Positions 22,814-34,612 of a stretch of DNA of 64,000 nt are shown piece after piece. This DNA is from Myrica gale (Eukaryota > Streptophyta > Magnoliopsida > Fagales > Myricaceae), in NCBI GenBank assembly GCA_963930655.1, contig OZ005617.1, positions 4,218,501 through 4,282,500 of the forward strand, written 5' to 3'. Every line of letters starts with the position of its first letter. Positions within the stretch are counted from its first letter, which is position 1. Made by a program: the position numbers and the translations under genes. Under the pieces are notes generated by a model, which was not told the origin of the DNA, searched no databases, and worked only from the letters and a program-made list of their open reading frames with translations.

Positions 22814-25262
22814 TTAGGAGTTGACCCTTTGCTCTTTTCGTTTCTCGGAGAATATTTCACCATGTCTCATTATCCAAAACCGCTCTATTTCTTTTGGTTT
22901 TCGCCCTGGAATCCGACCTGCTATCAAATCCCACCTGCTAAATTCATAATACGTTAGTGACTTAATTATAGTGCTCCATAGTTAATTGATAGGCGGAGAA
23001 AATATCACACTGATGTTTCCTGCAAACGTGCAATCGAGATCATATTGGGCTGAAATAAGTTAAGCATGAGAGAATATATGTTATAAGTAGGGACTGCCTC
23101 TTAATTGTGAAGGAGCGAATTTCACACTCAGCAGTTTCTTTCTTTCTCTTTCAGACTTTCTTGCATACAGTTGAGTTATATCCTCCAAAACTTCGGACTC
23201 CCATGTCAAATGAAAGTTAAAATTCTTTAACTCATGGAGCTTGTCATATCAGTAACCACAAACGGGTGTAATCTCCATTAAAGCTCCAGTTAATCCGCTT
23301 CTATTTCTAGTAGTAGTACCACAACATCCAAACTCATGAGTCACACGTACAAAGCATGCGTCACGTGTAACAAAATTCTGGGATTATCTTACCTACCACT
23401 TTATTCTGTGGATGTTCCATGTACAACATAAATCAGATGATTATCTTTTCCTGTTTCTTATTTTATAAATGCTGACTAGGCGTAGTTGTACTGGCACTAG
23501 CAACCTTAATTAATTACAGCTACGGGTGATTTTCTACTTTATTTATATCTTAAAAACAGTCTTTTAATTATTCCACGACATAATGACAGATCCGATAGGT
23601 CTTTCCCTTCTGTATAAATCTTCCTTGGGGCTTTGAGCTTACTACTGATCGAGCTAAATATAAAGTTCTTTTCGCTGCTCCGTTATAATAGTGATCACAT
23701 TAATTCTTCTCTTAACTTTTTCAAATGCCACTTAAAGTTTAGATGTAGCTACAAGTTAGCTCCAACAGATAAAGAGAGAGTGAAAGGACACAAGTGATTT
23801 TAAAAAAACATGATGATCCTGCCTAGTTCCATTACAGATTGCATTAGTTGCAACAATGGCAAATTTCTACATGTATAAGGAGTTATGACTCCCCCCAGAA
23901 AACACTAAAAAAAAAGCAGAAAGGAAAAAGGGATATGGGTTCCCAAGAGGATGTTGGGTTATGTAATGCCTCGGTGAATGCATTATAAAGGGGTTGGCGT
24001 AAAGAAGAAAAAGGTGCCGGAAAGGGGTGCGACCGTGCGAGAGGGTGGGGGCCGACCCCAGAGGGGGGAGGGGGAATAATGAGATGACATATTGCTGGGA
24101 GTAATTTAGATCGGGTGAATGTGATATACAATGTGCGAAGAAAAAAAAAAGAATGTGATATCCAATGTAGTAAATTATTAAGCCACTGCCAAGTAGTACA
24201 TCATGGTCATTTGAGATTCACTTGAATAATAACGTACTCTGGCCTCTTCTATATACGGTCACATGATGATGCCGAAAAGCGTGCTTTAGTGCAATTATTC
24301 CTCGACAGTTTCGTTTTTACGATCATGCCAATCCTCCCTCACCCCCAACACCTTCTTTCTTTGTTTTAATCACTCGGTCGTGGCCGTCGACGACTCCTAA
24401 CTTCTAAAGAATCCAAAATCATCGTCCCCACTGTTAGAATTATGTGCCCCCACAACATGCCCTATATGGTTGTAATGGATTTCCTCATAAGGAGAGATTT
24501 TCAAAGGCTACCAAAGACATGGTCCAGATTAAAAAAGAAACAAATCAACGGTTATGATAAGTACACCTCATTTAATGAATAGAACAAACCTTTTTTAATA
24601 TTTTTTTTCATTAAATGATTTGGACATATATTAACTGTTGATTTGTTTCTTTTTTAATCTGGACCATGCCTTTGGTAATTCATACCCCTATATGGTCCCC
24701 ACGGTAGTTCAGGGGAACAAACTGAGAAGAAATATTGGATGGCGGAAAATCAACTAACACGATTGGGCTAACATGTAAACCTATATCAGATGTACTTATA
24801 AGTGCAACTGTGTAATCTGTTTGCATGGTGTAGAACCTAAATCCAACGACTGAAACATTAATGCTAAAAATGGTAAGAAGTAAACTTGAATTTCGGGAAC
24901 TAAATTCTCTACCTGTCTCCAACAAGTCTGTACATCCTGCAGATGAGATCCTCTTCTTGTTCAGTCATTTGTATGAATTCCCACTCAATACTGCTGACTT
25001 CTGCATCCACAAACAAGAAAATAGAGCGATCGCGGATCATATATTTTATCGTCTTTTTTTTTCGCTTGGTCTGTATTGGAGTTAATAGTACTGATCTCTC
25101 TGGAGTCTAGACTTTGAAATGATAGAGATTAATAGTTTTACGAATCCCATCATTAATTTTCTCAGGTAACAAAACGCCACGAAATATGGAACAAGAAAAT
25201 ACAGTACCTTCTGATGCGGAGCTCCTGGTCTTGGCTTGTTTTCGGTGTCGACGTTTATCCAT
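22814..25262 (-). CDS. Single-repeat R3 MYB repressor of the CPC/TRY/ETC type
   Basis: Three short exons at 25208-25262, 24913-25000 and 22814-22934 join in phase into 87 residues. Exon 1 begins MDKRRHRKQAKT. Exon 2 contains SSIEWEFIQMTEQEEDLICR. Exon 3 continues WDLIAGRIPGRK, EIERFWIMRHGE. The protein is almost all R3 repeat, with no activation domain. The bHLH-contact signature [DE]Lx2[RK]x3Lx6Lx3R is complete from DLICR to IAGR. Relatives compete with R2R3 MYBs for bHLH partners and so repress trichome, or promote root-hair, fate. They may move between cells. Intron 2 is about 2 kb and holds a foldback element. Each exon is too short for ordinary frame-based detection. Confidence 0.93.
24510..24676. 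mobile_element. Foldback MITE within MYB intron 2
   Basis: The left arm from ACCAAAGACATGGTCC pairs with the right arm ending GGACCATGCCTTTGGT over about 48 bases with few mismatches, leaving a 70-base AT-rich centre. It is non-coding. No clear target duplication was found, so the superfamily is undetermined. Confidence 0.8.
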
Positions 25263-26914
25263 TCGTTCTGAAATCAATATTCAATAACGCGCGCCCGCGC
25301 GCCAGACGCAGATCAGAGAGCGAAAAAGAGAGAGAGAGATGGAGATCAAATAATTACTCAGCGGAAAAAAATCAAATAGTTATGCAAAACAAACCGAAGT
25401 ACGCGCCTAATGAAATGATGGCTAAGAGAGACAGAGAGAGAGATAAAGGGAGGCCGGTAAGCGCGCACACATAAACTTCATACAAAGAAAGACCTTGAAA
25501 ATCTGAGAAAGAATTTCTGTAGTTAAAACGATAAGATTTAAAAGTTGGAAAAAACAATAGATGAGAGAGAGAGGGGTGTGATCTCTGGGACGAGTTCAAG
25601 GATCGTGTGGAGAATGAGAATCGGTGCTTTGTGCTGGCGAGGGTATAAGTATAACATAGTTTGCGATGCTGCATGGAATGACTGGTGAGACCGAACAGGC
25701 GAACAGGCATATGAGTTGACTTGTAGTTATCGTACGTCCTTCCAGCATATGTCTTCTCGTCAGAGATTGGATTGGATTTCGGCAACCTGTATGATTTTCC
25801 TTTCTAGCTGTACTTTTTCTTTACGGGTTAATTGCAATTTTACTCCTCAAATCAGTAGACTATTCTTAGATAATCTTACCAACTTTGACTCGCTGCAGCT
25901 TATTCCTGTAAATAATATTTTTTTACTGTGATTTCATGTCTCCATCGACTAGAGTCATTATTTCGAACGATTTTCACGTAACAGATATGTGACCTTCTCT
26001 TTATGTGAAAAGATAATTTTACCCTCATTTGAGTCATCTCTAACCTTCTAGAGTGCTTCTAGCAATTCTTAGAGCAAAAAAATAATATGTAGTTAACTGA
26101 TTTTTTTATTAAAAAAATAGGACTCACTTAGAATCGACCTGGTGAAATTTGTCTTTGAAAGTAAGGAGAATGTCACATGTCGTTTACTTGGGACGAAAAC
26201 CGTTTAATATAACAATTTCAGCAGGTTGGAGATGAATTGCAACGAGAAGTGTAATTTGTGAGGGTGAGTTGCAACGAGTTAAAATTTGTGGGGTTTTTGA
26301 GAATCGAGTGATAGTTTGAGAGGAAAAATTGTAATTAACCATTTCTTTTTTAATGGGCTAGCTGGGTGACAAGCGTAACCTATTCCCAAAAAGGGAAACT
26401 AAAAACTCTAAAACACCTTAGATCGCAAACTCTAGTGAATTCTTGATCAGGGGATTAGACAAGAAGATCTTAACAAGCTCATTAATTCATAAAAATAGAT
26501 CAAGCACCATCCATATATAGTACCAATATATAGCTAGCTAATTAGATCGCACTCATGAACACTAATAATAGGAATTTAATTAATGAGACTAATTGGTCAG
26601 ATCCGGGCTACCAATAAATAGCCCCATTTCTAGTACTTAAAAAGTTCATGAGATATGGTAGGTAATTGCATGCTCTAGCTAGGGTTTGAGAAAGGTTAGT
26701 CCAAGGCAGATGATCTTGATCCAAGCTAGCTGCATGAACGTTTGTTTGACATGATGCACAATCTGGCTTAGCTATTTAATGGAAAAAATACAAATTAAAC
26801 GGGATCAATTTGGGTTTATTTGGCTTGAGTTGGGTAGCTAGACGATCCTCAATCAACCGTTAAAAAAGTTGGAAAGAGATCACGATATATAACTACAAAT
26901 TAACATAATTAAGG
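25263..26914. other. Upstream region of the R3 MYB, no gene seen
   Basis: Immediately upstream lies a GC-rich alternating tract near 25288-25305 and GAGA-rich sequence near 25315-25345 and 25425-25445, possibly leader or promoter. Further out the sequence is AT-rich and featureless. An antisense frame of 137 codons at 25372-25785 is not recognised. Confidence 0.3.
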
Positions 26915-27680
26915 TCGTTGGGCTCCGGCTCCTCCCTTGTTCCCTCTCTCTTCCTTTTTCTTCATGGTCTCCCTCTCTTGGCTGGCTTCGGGTATTTCTC
27001 CTATCTACTTTCTTGGATCTGGGCACCATTTTGGGTTTGGTTGCAGGTTAGATCTAGGTTGGTGAGGTGGTCTTCTTTGGCCACACCCTGTTTGGATGAC
27101 CTACGCGTGAGCGTGGGTGACACGCGCCCGCCCCTTTTCCCTTCTTTTGGGCTCTTCTCGGCTTGCTTTCTTGTTGGTTTCTTTTGCTTGTTTGTTTTTC
27201 TTTCCAGGAGATCTGGTTTGAGCAGGAGATAGTGGCAACCAGCGCTCACCCTTCGGTGGAGATGCTCTCTTTTTTCATTATCAGTGGATTTGCCCACCAG
27301 TTGGTGTTCTCTGGCTCTCATTATGGTCCTATTTTGGTTGTGGTGTGGTGGATGCACCGATGTGGAAGTGGACGAGAGTGCTTTGAATGCTTTAGTCTCC
27401 GGCGTCTGAAACCGCCTTGTGTGGCGAATCTCATATTGTATCCGGGTCTTAGGACCCGTTTTAAAATCATGGGCTATTTAGTCTATCTGTATGAGGCCTT
27501 TATGACCATTAGAAAGCAGGCCTCTATGACCCATTGGCGTATAGCCCTTAAGGCTTTGATTGTTGCTGTTATGGGCTTCATGTCCCTAACTTTGTAACCG
27601 GCCTCATCGGTTTGTCTGTATTAGCACTGCTGCAGTTTTTCGTATGAAATAAATTTTAAGTTTGCGTTAAAAAAAATTAG
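26915..27680 (+). mobile_element. Poly(A)-ended retroposon-like element, copy 2
   Basis: It shares layout and wording with the copy at 18840-19895: CT-rich start, GT-rich middle, TTGTTGCTGTTATGGGCTTCATG, TGTATTAGCACTGC and a terminal A run at about 27668-27676. The frames of 104-144 codons inside are not known proteins. Confidence 0.5.
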
Positions 27681-27899
27681 CAGGGTCTGCTTATCGTTTG
27701 TCTCCCAATGATTGGTCCCCTATCTACAAATCATAGCTGTTACCTATATGTATACTAGGACGTGGTGGGGGCTAATTTCTATCAAAGTGACGGAGAAATA
27801 AAAATATTAAAGAAGGCCATGATATTTATCCTTCTTTCCAATCTCTTTCACTCCACCCAAAAGCCCAACCAGACCGAGATGACAAAACAAAGGTGCAAA

Positions 27900-27920
27900 G
27901 AGAAAAAAAAAAAAAAAAAA
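27900..27920 (+). repeat. A-rich tract with an 11-bp duplication
   Basis: AGGTGCAAAGAGAAAAA occurs on both sides of an A run, a small slippage-type duplication. The surrounding 27681-28147 contains nothing else recognisable. Confidence 0.5.
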
Positions 27921-28147
27921 AGGTGCAAAGAGAAAAAGAGAAATACGAGTTAATTAAAAACAACCGAACCGGTCTTTTTTTCTTTTCTTTTCTAAGCTCC
28001 GAGCCGGTCTTAAATTGGCTGACAAGTTCTTCAAGTTGCTTTGGGAAAAACATTTGTCTATGGCAGGGCAGTAGCTAGCTATCTAGGTAGAGGTTGAAGG
28101 CAATAGCTAAGCTAAGCTAATTAACTACATCAATATATATATATTAA

Positions 28148-28604
28148 TTACATTTTATACCCACGTAATTTGAAGTCATGATACTTTGCACTCCGTTTTT
28201 TTAATTTTGAGACATTTTACTTACGTAGTTTCGGGGTCTTGACAATTTACACACTGTCATCTATTATCAGTTATTTCGAACGAAAAAATCAGTCATGTGT
28301 CTGCACATGACTCACTTACCCAATTTACTCCCAATATTTAAAAATGTTTATTTACACTTTGCACCCACGTGGTTTGAAGATCCAACATTTTGCGTCCATT
28401 CTTTTATTTTTGAGACATTTTGCACCAAAAAATTAGTCACATATTTTGCACGTGGTTGATTTTTTCGTTCGAAATAATAGATAAATTGACAGAAGTGTAA
28501 AGTGTTAAGACCCTCAAACTATAAAAGTAAAATATCTTAAAATTATAAAAATAGAGTGCAAAGCGTTAAAATCCTCAAATTAAACCACATGGGTGTATTC
28601 TGAT
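28148..28604. mobile_element. Foldback (MITE-like) element, about 460 bp
   Basis: The left arm (TTTGCACTCCG, GACATTTTACTTACGTAGTTTC, TTATTTCGAACGAAAAAATC) is matched in reverse complement by the right arm (GATTTTTTCGTTCGAAATAA, TAGAGTGCAAAG). A second, shifted copy of the left-arm wording (TTTGCACCCACGTGGTTTGAAG, TTTTGAGACATTTTGCACC) sits in the middle, so a nested or duplicated arm is likely. It is related to the element at 5239-5589. A (TA)n run follows at 28610-28630. Confidence 0.7.
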
Positions 28605-29690
28605 ACATACATATATATATATATATATACACAGAATACTACCTTCGCTTGTGAACGAGGACGTTAGTACGTAATTTATTTGTCTTCCACCCTACCCCAG
28701 TAGACACCTTAATTTTTCGGCTAGGTTAATGCTGGTTTTGTCCGGTTAGATGGTTTTCAATGCATTTTTTTAACATGATAATTAAAATTTACAAGTCATA
28801 TAGTATTAGACATTACGTCTGTGCATGTCGTTATTTGGATTAATATACTATTTCTGCAGCCACTTTCATCTAGAGTTGTCTGATCAACCGTTGTTATTTA
28901 ATTTAGAGATCGATTGGTCTGGATTGTCCTCTTGTTTTTACTTGAGTTTAAAATTTCCTCATGATATGGAGCCTCCAATATTTAAGAAGAGGATTGCCTC
29001 GGGGTATCACAGCTTAATCCTAGACCTCCGGCCTATTGTCCAATATTGTACATGGACCTTTTTCACAAGTACGTACGTAATTCTGGCAATAGCCCGAATT
29101 GGTCTCTCTCGTGGGTTTGGGCCTGGAAATACGTTGAACTCTTAGGCTTCCTATGCCCAAATTGGGTGCCTTATAGCAAAGTTGATTCTCATACAGGACA
29201 GTACAAGCCCACTACTGCGAATGAAATATATGCACGTCCAATCCACCCATGAAACCGGGCTATTTTTTTCAGTGTAAAGAAATAAATGCAAGCAACCAAG
29301 AAAAAAAAAACTAGCAATTGGATATCGTTAAATCTAACGGCTTTAAAGTCAGTCTTCCTCCTCTTTGATAACTATGGATGATCAATGCCTATGAGACGCA
29401 CACATCTTGATAGCTCTCTACATTCTCGACGATGCATCGAGAGGAAGTATATATCTTTGATGTGATACTGAAACAAAGGAGAAGAGCCACCTGGATATAG
29501 AAATTAACCACAAATATAAAGTTGGAACTTATTCGGTGGGTGAATATATAAGAGAAAAAGGCAACCAGATTTTCCTTTTGCTTTCCATGAGGTTCGACCG
29601 ACTACAAGAATCAGTGCTAGCTGTGTTAAGCCCATCATGCAAAAGTAGACAAGAGATTGAAAGTTCAGTGATCCCACTCACTCTCAGGCC
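28605..29690. other. Intergenic DNA upstream of the His/Lys-rich gene
   Basis: No coding exon recognised. The 106-codon frame at 28825-29145 matches nothing I know. Confidence 0.3.
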
Positions 29691-29698
29691 TATATAAG
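29691..29698 (+). promoter_or_regulatory. TATA box of the His/Lys-rich gene
   Basis: TATATAAG lies 100 bases before the ATG, preceded by AGGCC. The same block is kept at the two paralogous relics (32845-32852 plus strand, 41658-41665 minus strand), which supports its role. Confidence 0.7.
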
Positions 29699-29790
29699 AT
29701 CGCTCCAACTCTTGCACTCCAAGACCAAGAGAACAGCAACCAGAGAGCTTACGAAGAAAGACACAAAGAACCCCTTTGATTTCTGTCGCC

Positions 29791-30549
29791 ATGGCCTCAG
29801 TCCAGTTCTGCAAACCCACCTACGAAACCTGCCAGCAAAAACGTCAAGAAAACTCATTGGGCAAAAAGGTGTCCAGGGTGACTAGGGTTGCAGAAAAAGT
29901 TCATCATGAATCTCAGACTAGCTGCCAAACCCGCGAGCAGGCACAGTCCCGGACCCACAAAATGGACGATGGGATCATAGCCGAAACCCAGACTCAATGC
30001 GTGGGCCAGACCCATGCCACTGACACCAATGGTCACCACCGCATGCACCATGCAACTAATGGCAAGGCATGCCAGGGAAATACCAAGAAGAGAGCTGAGC
30101 ACAAGAAGAAAGAGAGAAAGAACCTGTTGCAGAAGATAAAGGATGGCATCTCTGGTAATAGCAGTGACAGCAGCAGCGAGAGTGACAGTGACAATGATAC
30201 CTGCGGAAAGAGGAAGGCAAGTACTGCTGTTATCTGTCTAATCGTTTGCCATCAGCTTTGACTCACGTCTATAGTTTCCAAAATTGATATCCTCCGTTTA
30301 GTTTAACAATATTTCCAAGGATTTTTTTAGCATATAGCACCTCTATTTAGCGCATCGAATTTGGATTCTGAAAGGAAACATAAAATTGCAACGTACGCAC
30401 TACGCAGCGAACTCTTCTGGCGTAAAGATCATAGATTTTTAAGGCCATCTCATTTGCGTCAGTTTTGATTATTGATGATAATTTCCAATATAATTTCTCA
30501 TATATAGGCCGACTGATCTATCTAATTTGTGTTTAATTTGCAGAACTGA
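29791..30549 (+). CDS. Small hydrophilic His/Lys-rich protein with acidic Ser tail; GC-AG intron
   Basis: Exon 1 is 29791-30216, and exon 2 gives only the last codon and stop at 30544-30549, 143 residues in all. The start is in a strong context, GCCATGGCC. The protein is almost free of hydrophobic runs: a polar N-terminal half rich in Gln, Thr and His, a Lys-rich stretch (KKRAEHKKKERKN), KIKDGISG, and an S-segment-like tail of Ser, Asp and Glu ending CGKRKN. This composition recalls dehydrin-like, stress-related proteins, but I do not recognise the family and no K-segment is present. The donor AAG|GCAAGT is the usual sequence of GC-type introns, and the paralogue keeps it. Without splicing the frame would run 17 codons further. 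Two decayed paralogues lie within 12 kb. Confidence 0.75.
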
Positions 30550-30821
30550 AGGAGTAGTGGGAAGGCGTCAAACCACATCCCAAAAGGACAAAAATCCCTC
30601 GTGACTTGCATATAATAAATAAATTAGTGTGAAAAATAAAAGCCAGGCTGATGACTTGCATGGCTACCAGTATTAATGTGGGATGTCTCGTGTGAAAATA
30701 TCTATGTAATTTGTGAGTTCTATGAATAAATGTGCTTGGTATCAAAGAATGGCTTTTATTTGCTCAGATATATTTCATGCGCATTTGAAAATATATCAAC
30801 AAAGATCGATCTAATAAACAA

Positions 30822-32027
30822 GGGGAAAATTCATACTTAGCCCCATATTTATGGGCAAAAATCAATGTGGTACCCGCTATTTTGAAAACAACCATTTGAA
30901 ACCTTTAAGTTTCAAATCTATTTAATCCACGCCCCTGTGGTTAAATCTACCGTTATATCAGATGAAATTTGCCCCTATGTGTGTCCCACATGCCATTTTG
31001 TCCATTGCAAATGATCTAAATGCCCCTAGTCTTGACTCATCTCGTTTCACACTTGCTCATGACCCGGCATCTACTGCGTCAACTTCAGTAAAACCTACAA
31101 TCTTCACTTCTTGTCTTGCCTTCATTTGGCCCTCTCAGTCGCCGGCAACCTATTCCACTGTGGCTTCCACGCGCAGGACACGACAAGTCCCGTTGTTTCG
31201 GTCAAACCATACCCGTGACTCACCAAAAATCCTAATTCTTCGGTCCGGAAGATAAAATAAAAACGGTGAATCGTCCAACTTGAAGGAGTACGCCAAAGAA
31301 GTCCAAAGCTTGTCCTCCAAGAATGACTTCTTTGCGTTCTTAAGCGAGGACTTCACTGCATCTACTTGCTCAACAACAGCAAACAAATACATCATCTTCT
31401 GTTTCAAACTCATTCCCTACAAAGAACTACCAGACACTGAAAAACACAGAACTAAGAAAGCACCAATACAGAACAGAATCACAAGAAGAAGGGCTTTTTT
31501 CGATGGAAATCACTCTCTTTCAGCACGACAAAAAGCTCTTTAAAAATGCCAAAGAAGAAGGGAAAGAAGTACTTGAAGCTGCAAGAAGATAAGGTTTCCA
31601 ACAACTTGGCACTACCTTCATAAAAAAGGATATGGGTACGAAGTTAGGAAGTGTGACTTTTCCGTAGGGAAAATGTCAATGTTGTCGGCTCCAAAGAAAT
31701 CACACTATTTGCTTATGTTTGGAATGACGACGAGGTTTCCCACAGATTAGATGAAAGTGAGCGATATCAGGACCAGACAGAGTCAACTTAACAAGGGCAA
31801 TCGGCGTAATTAGACCCTCACTTATGAAGAGCATATAGGTCATTTGCTATGAATGACTAGCACGTGGAACGCACATGGGGTAAATTCCGTCTATTTTAAC
31901 GGTAATTATAAAAGGGAGAGCGGATTGAAGAGATTTGAAATTTAAGGGTCTCAAATCGCCGTTTTCAAAATAGTGGATACCAGATTGATTTTGCCCATAA
32001 ATATGGGGTTAACTATGACTTTTTTCC
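30822..32027. mobile_element. Second Mutator-like element, 1.2 kb, long inverted repeats
   Basis: About 200 bases at each end are complementary: CCCATATTTATGGGCAAAA and TATTTTGAAAAC at the left are mirrored at the right. The flanks AATAAACAA (30813-30821) and AAAAAACAA (32028-32036) match at 8 of 9 bases, consistent with a 9-bp duplication. There is no transposase. The interior (about 31070-31760) differs in composition from the arms and may be captured. The minus-strand frame at 31150-31413, beginning MSLKQKMMYLFAVVEQVDAV, looks gene-like but I cannot name it. Confidence 0.8.
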
Positions 32028-32094
32028 AAAAAACAACTTATATCATAAAAGAAAAAAATATACGAACAAATATCGAGAAGAGAAGATCATTTCC

Positions 32095-32139
32095 TGTGTG
32101 CAAAGCAAGTCCTCTACCATTAGAGCTAGCTACATCTCC
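32095..32139 (-). other. tRNA-Ala-like 5' half (relic)
   Basis: On the minus strand the sequence runs GGAGATGTAGCTAGCTCT then AATGGTAGAGGACTTGCTTTGCAC, resembling the acceptor, D arm and anticodon loop (TGC) of tRNA-Ala, with an A-box-like element. The 3' half, including a B-box, is absent. It may be a tRNA fragment or the head of a SINE. It is not a functional tRNA gene. Confidence 0.4.
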
Positions 32140-32840
32140 ATACATGTCAAGAATATTTTCTTAAAACAAAGAACATGGCATTAGTGTCAAAAATCAAGTG
32201 CGTCAAATTTAGGGAAACTAGAGAATTATATGAAAATTTAGACCCGTCTAATCCATTATTTTGACAAAAATGAGCTACAAGTCCATTCATGGGAGAAACA
32301 ATAACTACAGAAAGCTGAACCTAAGATTGACTCAATTCCTGTCCTTCATACTCTCCACCGTGATAAAGAGAGGAAATTCCTATCTCCACTGCCTTCAATT
32401 ATTCGAATAGAAAAAGAAAGAGCTTGAATTTGTAGGCGGGCATTCTTGATAGTGGACATAGAAAAATAAAACGCCCATGTTCCAATTTATCAGACTTCGT
32501 CGATCATTGGTTTTTTTTTTAGCAGGAGGGTGTGGAATTGGGTATCGGATTCTTAGAAGGGATCTTTTTAGTATGAGTTTAGTCACATATGCACAGTTTA
32601 ACACTGTCCACACCACCGCCGCCCGCCGCCCACCAAAATTCCTTGGAATGGAAATTATAATGCAACCTGGACGAGGTACTTACAGCATATAGAAAAGAGT
32701 ATCAATTCCTTGTGGGCAAGTTTAGTTAAAAAGTCGACTGATTTGTATCATGGATCTTTCTGCCAGCCATCTCCTAAAAGCAGATTGAGAAGCTGGATAA
32801 TTCTTGAGAATTGAAGGAATTAATCTCACTTTGATCTCCA

Positions 32841-32984
32841 AGCCTATATAAGAGCTCTTGTTTGCAATGCCTTCTGGTAAGAAGGAACCACAAGAAGAAT
32901 AAGACTCCCAGCAAAAGCAAGTGGAATGATCACAAGTACTACAAGAGCCTGACCAGCAGTGACAGCGGAAGCGACAGCGATTAA
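32841..32984 (+). pseudogene. Truncated paralogue of the His/Lys-rich gene
   Basis: AGCCTATATAAGAGC matches the promoter of the gene at 29791. Only the tail of the protein remains: a frame at 32895-32984 reads KSKWNDHKYYKS then SSDSGSDSD and stop. The nearby ATG at 32867 is out of frame with it and hits a stop after 11 codons. The N-terminal half is deleted. Confidence 0.65.
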
Positions 32985-33161
32985 TTAAAGATATACAGAA
33001 CTAAAGCCAAGCCATAGCTAATCATAATGCCCATTAATTAGACGATGCACGACAATCTGGTTGAATCAATTTAAGGGTACGTATGTGAGAGAACATGCTT
33101 GAGTGTGAATTAATTATGGTACAGACTAGTTGAGTGGGAACCAGAACACAATCAACAGTTT

Positions 33162-33414
33162 CGATTTGGTCCATGTGGATCTAACTTCAATAACATGATC
33201 TATGTAGTCGCTAATATGATGCATGAGGTCCCTCCGTCCACACCTCTGTTAATTCTTTAACAGAATATGTTGACATGTCAACATTATTCAATGTCAACGT
33301 ATTCTGTCAGGAGATTAACATAGATGTGGATAGAAGGACATCTATGACTCCATGCATCATATTGGTGGACATATAGACCATATTGTTGAAGTTTGAGTCA
33401 TATGGACCAATTTG
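33162..33414. mobile_element. Foldback MITE, about 250 bp
   Basis: The left arm GATTTGGTCCAT, ATATGATGCATGAGGTCC, GTTAATTCTTTAACAGAAT is matched in reverse complement by the right half ending ATATGGACCAATTTG. The centre contains GTTGACATGTCAAC. It is non-coding. Confidence 0.75.
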
Positions 33415-34364
33415 TAACAAAGTGAAACCACATAACCATTTGGATGATTTCGTTTTTTATTTTTCTCTATAATATGGGTTATGAGTCGCAAGTCCCTATG
33501 ACCCCTAAAATCTCTTTTAGGCCCATTTCTTTTGCAAATCTCAATTTTTTAGAAACCCTAGAATCTAATTTCCTAATTTTCAGGAACCCTGATCTCCCTG
33601 CATCTTATGAACTCCCTCCCTCTAATCGAAACCCTAGCTTCAATGTTTTTTATTATTTGTTTTCCCTGCTTTTTTAAATCGGATCCTTCTCCTTCTTTGA
33701 CTAGTGTCTCATTTTGTGACTTCCCTGAACATGGTAAGCTGGCAGCAACATGGGTGATCAGTTCGAGTAAGAGAAATGAAACGCAATTTTCTGCCGGGTA
33801 AGTTGTGAGCATAATAAACGAAAATTTGTAAAAAGAGTTCATAGAAATACAGGACACGACCTGATTAGTACAACCAAATTCCACAAACAAAAGCAGGAAC
33901 TAACTGCGAGACACCAGCATTAATTCACAAGCTACTAACCAAAGTCATTACAAAAGAGAAGCAGTACAGGGTCAATCAACATCCCAGGAGCTCCGTATAG
34001 TATAAGGTGACAATCTCCATTTCATCAAGCTGAGCTTTTCTCTCACAATATATATGCACAATCTCTATGTAAAGAAGGAGATGGATCTGATTAAAAAGAT
34101 CAGGGAAAACAACAAAGCATAATATTTGAAGCTAGACTTTCGAATATAGAGAGATTAGAGAGAGGGTTCCTAAGATGTGGGTAGCGGTTTCGTGAAATTT
34201 ATGGAATTACGAAAATTTGGGAAGTTAAATTCTAGAGTTTCTAAAAATTTGAGATTTAGAGAAGAAATTGATGTAGAAAGAGATTTCTGTTGTTGGGTCC
34301 AATTGGAGCCGAGCCGAGCTGTGAGCGGCTCCCTTCATTAAATGACGTGGGCAAATGTAGGTGG
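33415..34364. other. Telobox-bearing leader-like region without a complete gene
   Basis: AAACCCTAG occurs at about 33552-33560 and 33630-33638, motifs common in promoters and leaders of plant growth and ribosomal-protein genes. Short frames follow (for example ending near 33801), but no recognisable protein could be assembled on either strand. It may be the remnant of a gene end or a small unrecognised gene. Confidence 0.35.
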
Positions 34365-34612
34365 CTATATTTGTGGAACTAACATGTTTGTTTCTTAAAA
34401 AATTTAAGAATTTGCATCCAACTTTCAATATTGCAATCCCAACATTACTTTTACACTAATACCAATACAACTCAATATTACTTTTTTTACAAACATCAAT
34501 ACAAGTTAACACCTTCTACACAAACACCGATAAAACTCAAATATCACCTAAAAATTCTCAAAACATTTAAATCCTAAAAATCTCATCAAAACAAACATGC
34601 CCTAAATTGGTC
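34365..34612. mobile_element. Short MITE, TGTTTGTTT ends
   Basis: ACATGTTTGTTTC near the left end pairs with AAACAAACATG near the right end, around an AT-rich interior of ACACTAATACCAATACAAC type. Similar elements are at 38669-38876, 49877-50036 and about 53552-53700. Confidence 0.6.

Noticed and set aside
23930..24075. Possible microRNA precursor or RNA gene in MYB intron 2
   Set aside because: No stable foldback or known microRNA sequence could be recognised by eye.
30217..30261. Read-through of the His/Lys-rich gene to a 160-residue product
   Set aside because: AAG|GCAAGT is a standard GC donor, a good acceptor TTTAATTTGCAG follows, and the paralogue keeps both; the extra residues are hydrophobic and unlike the rest.
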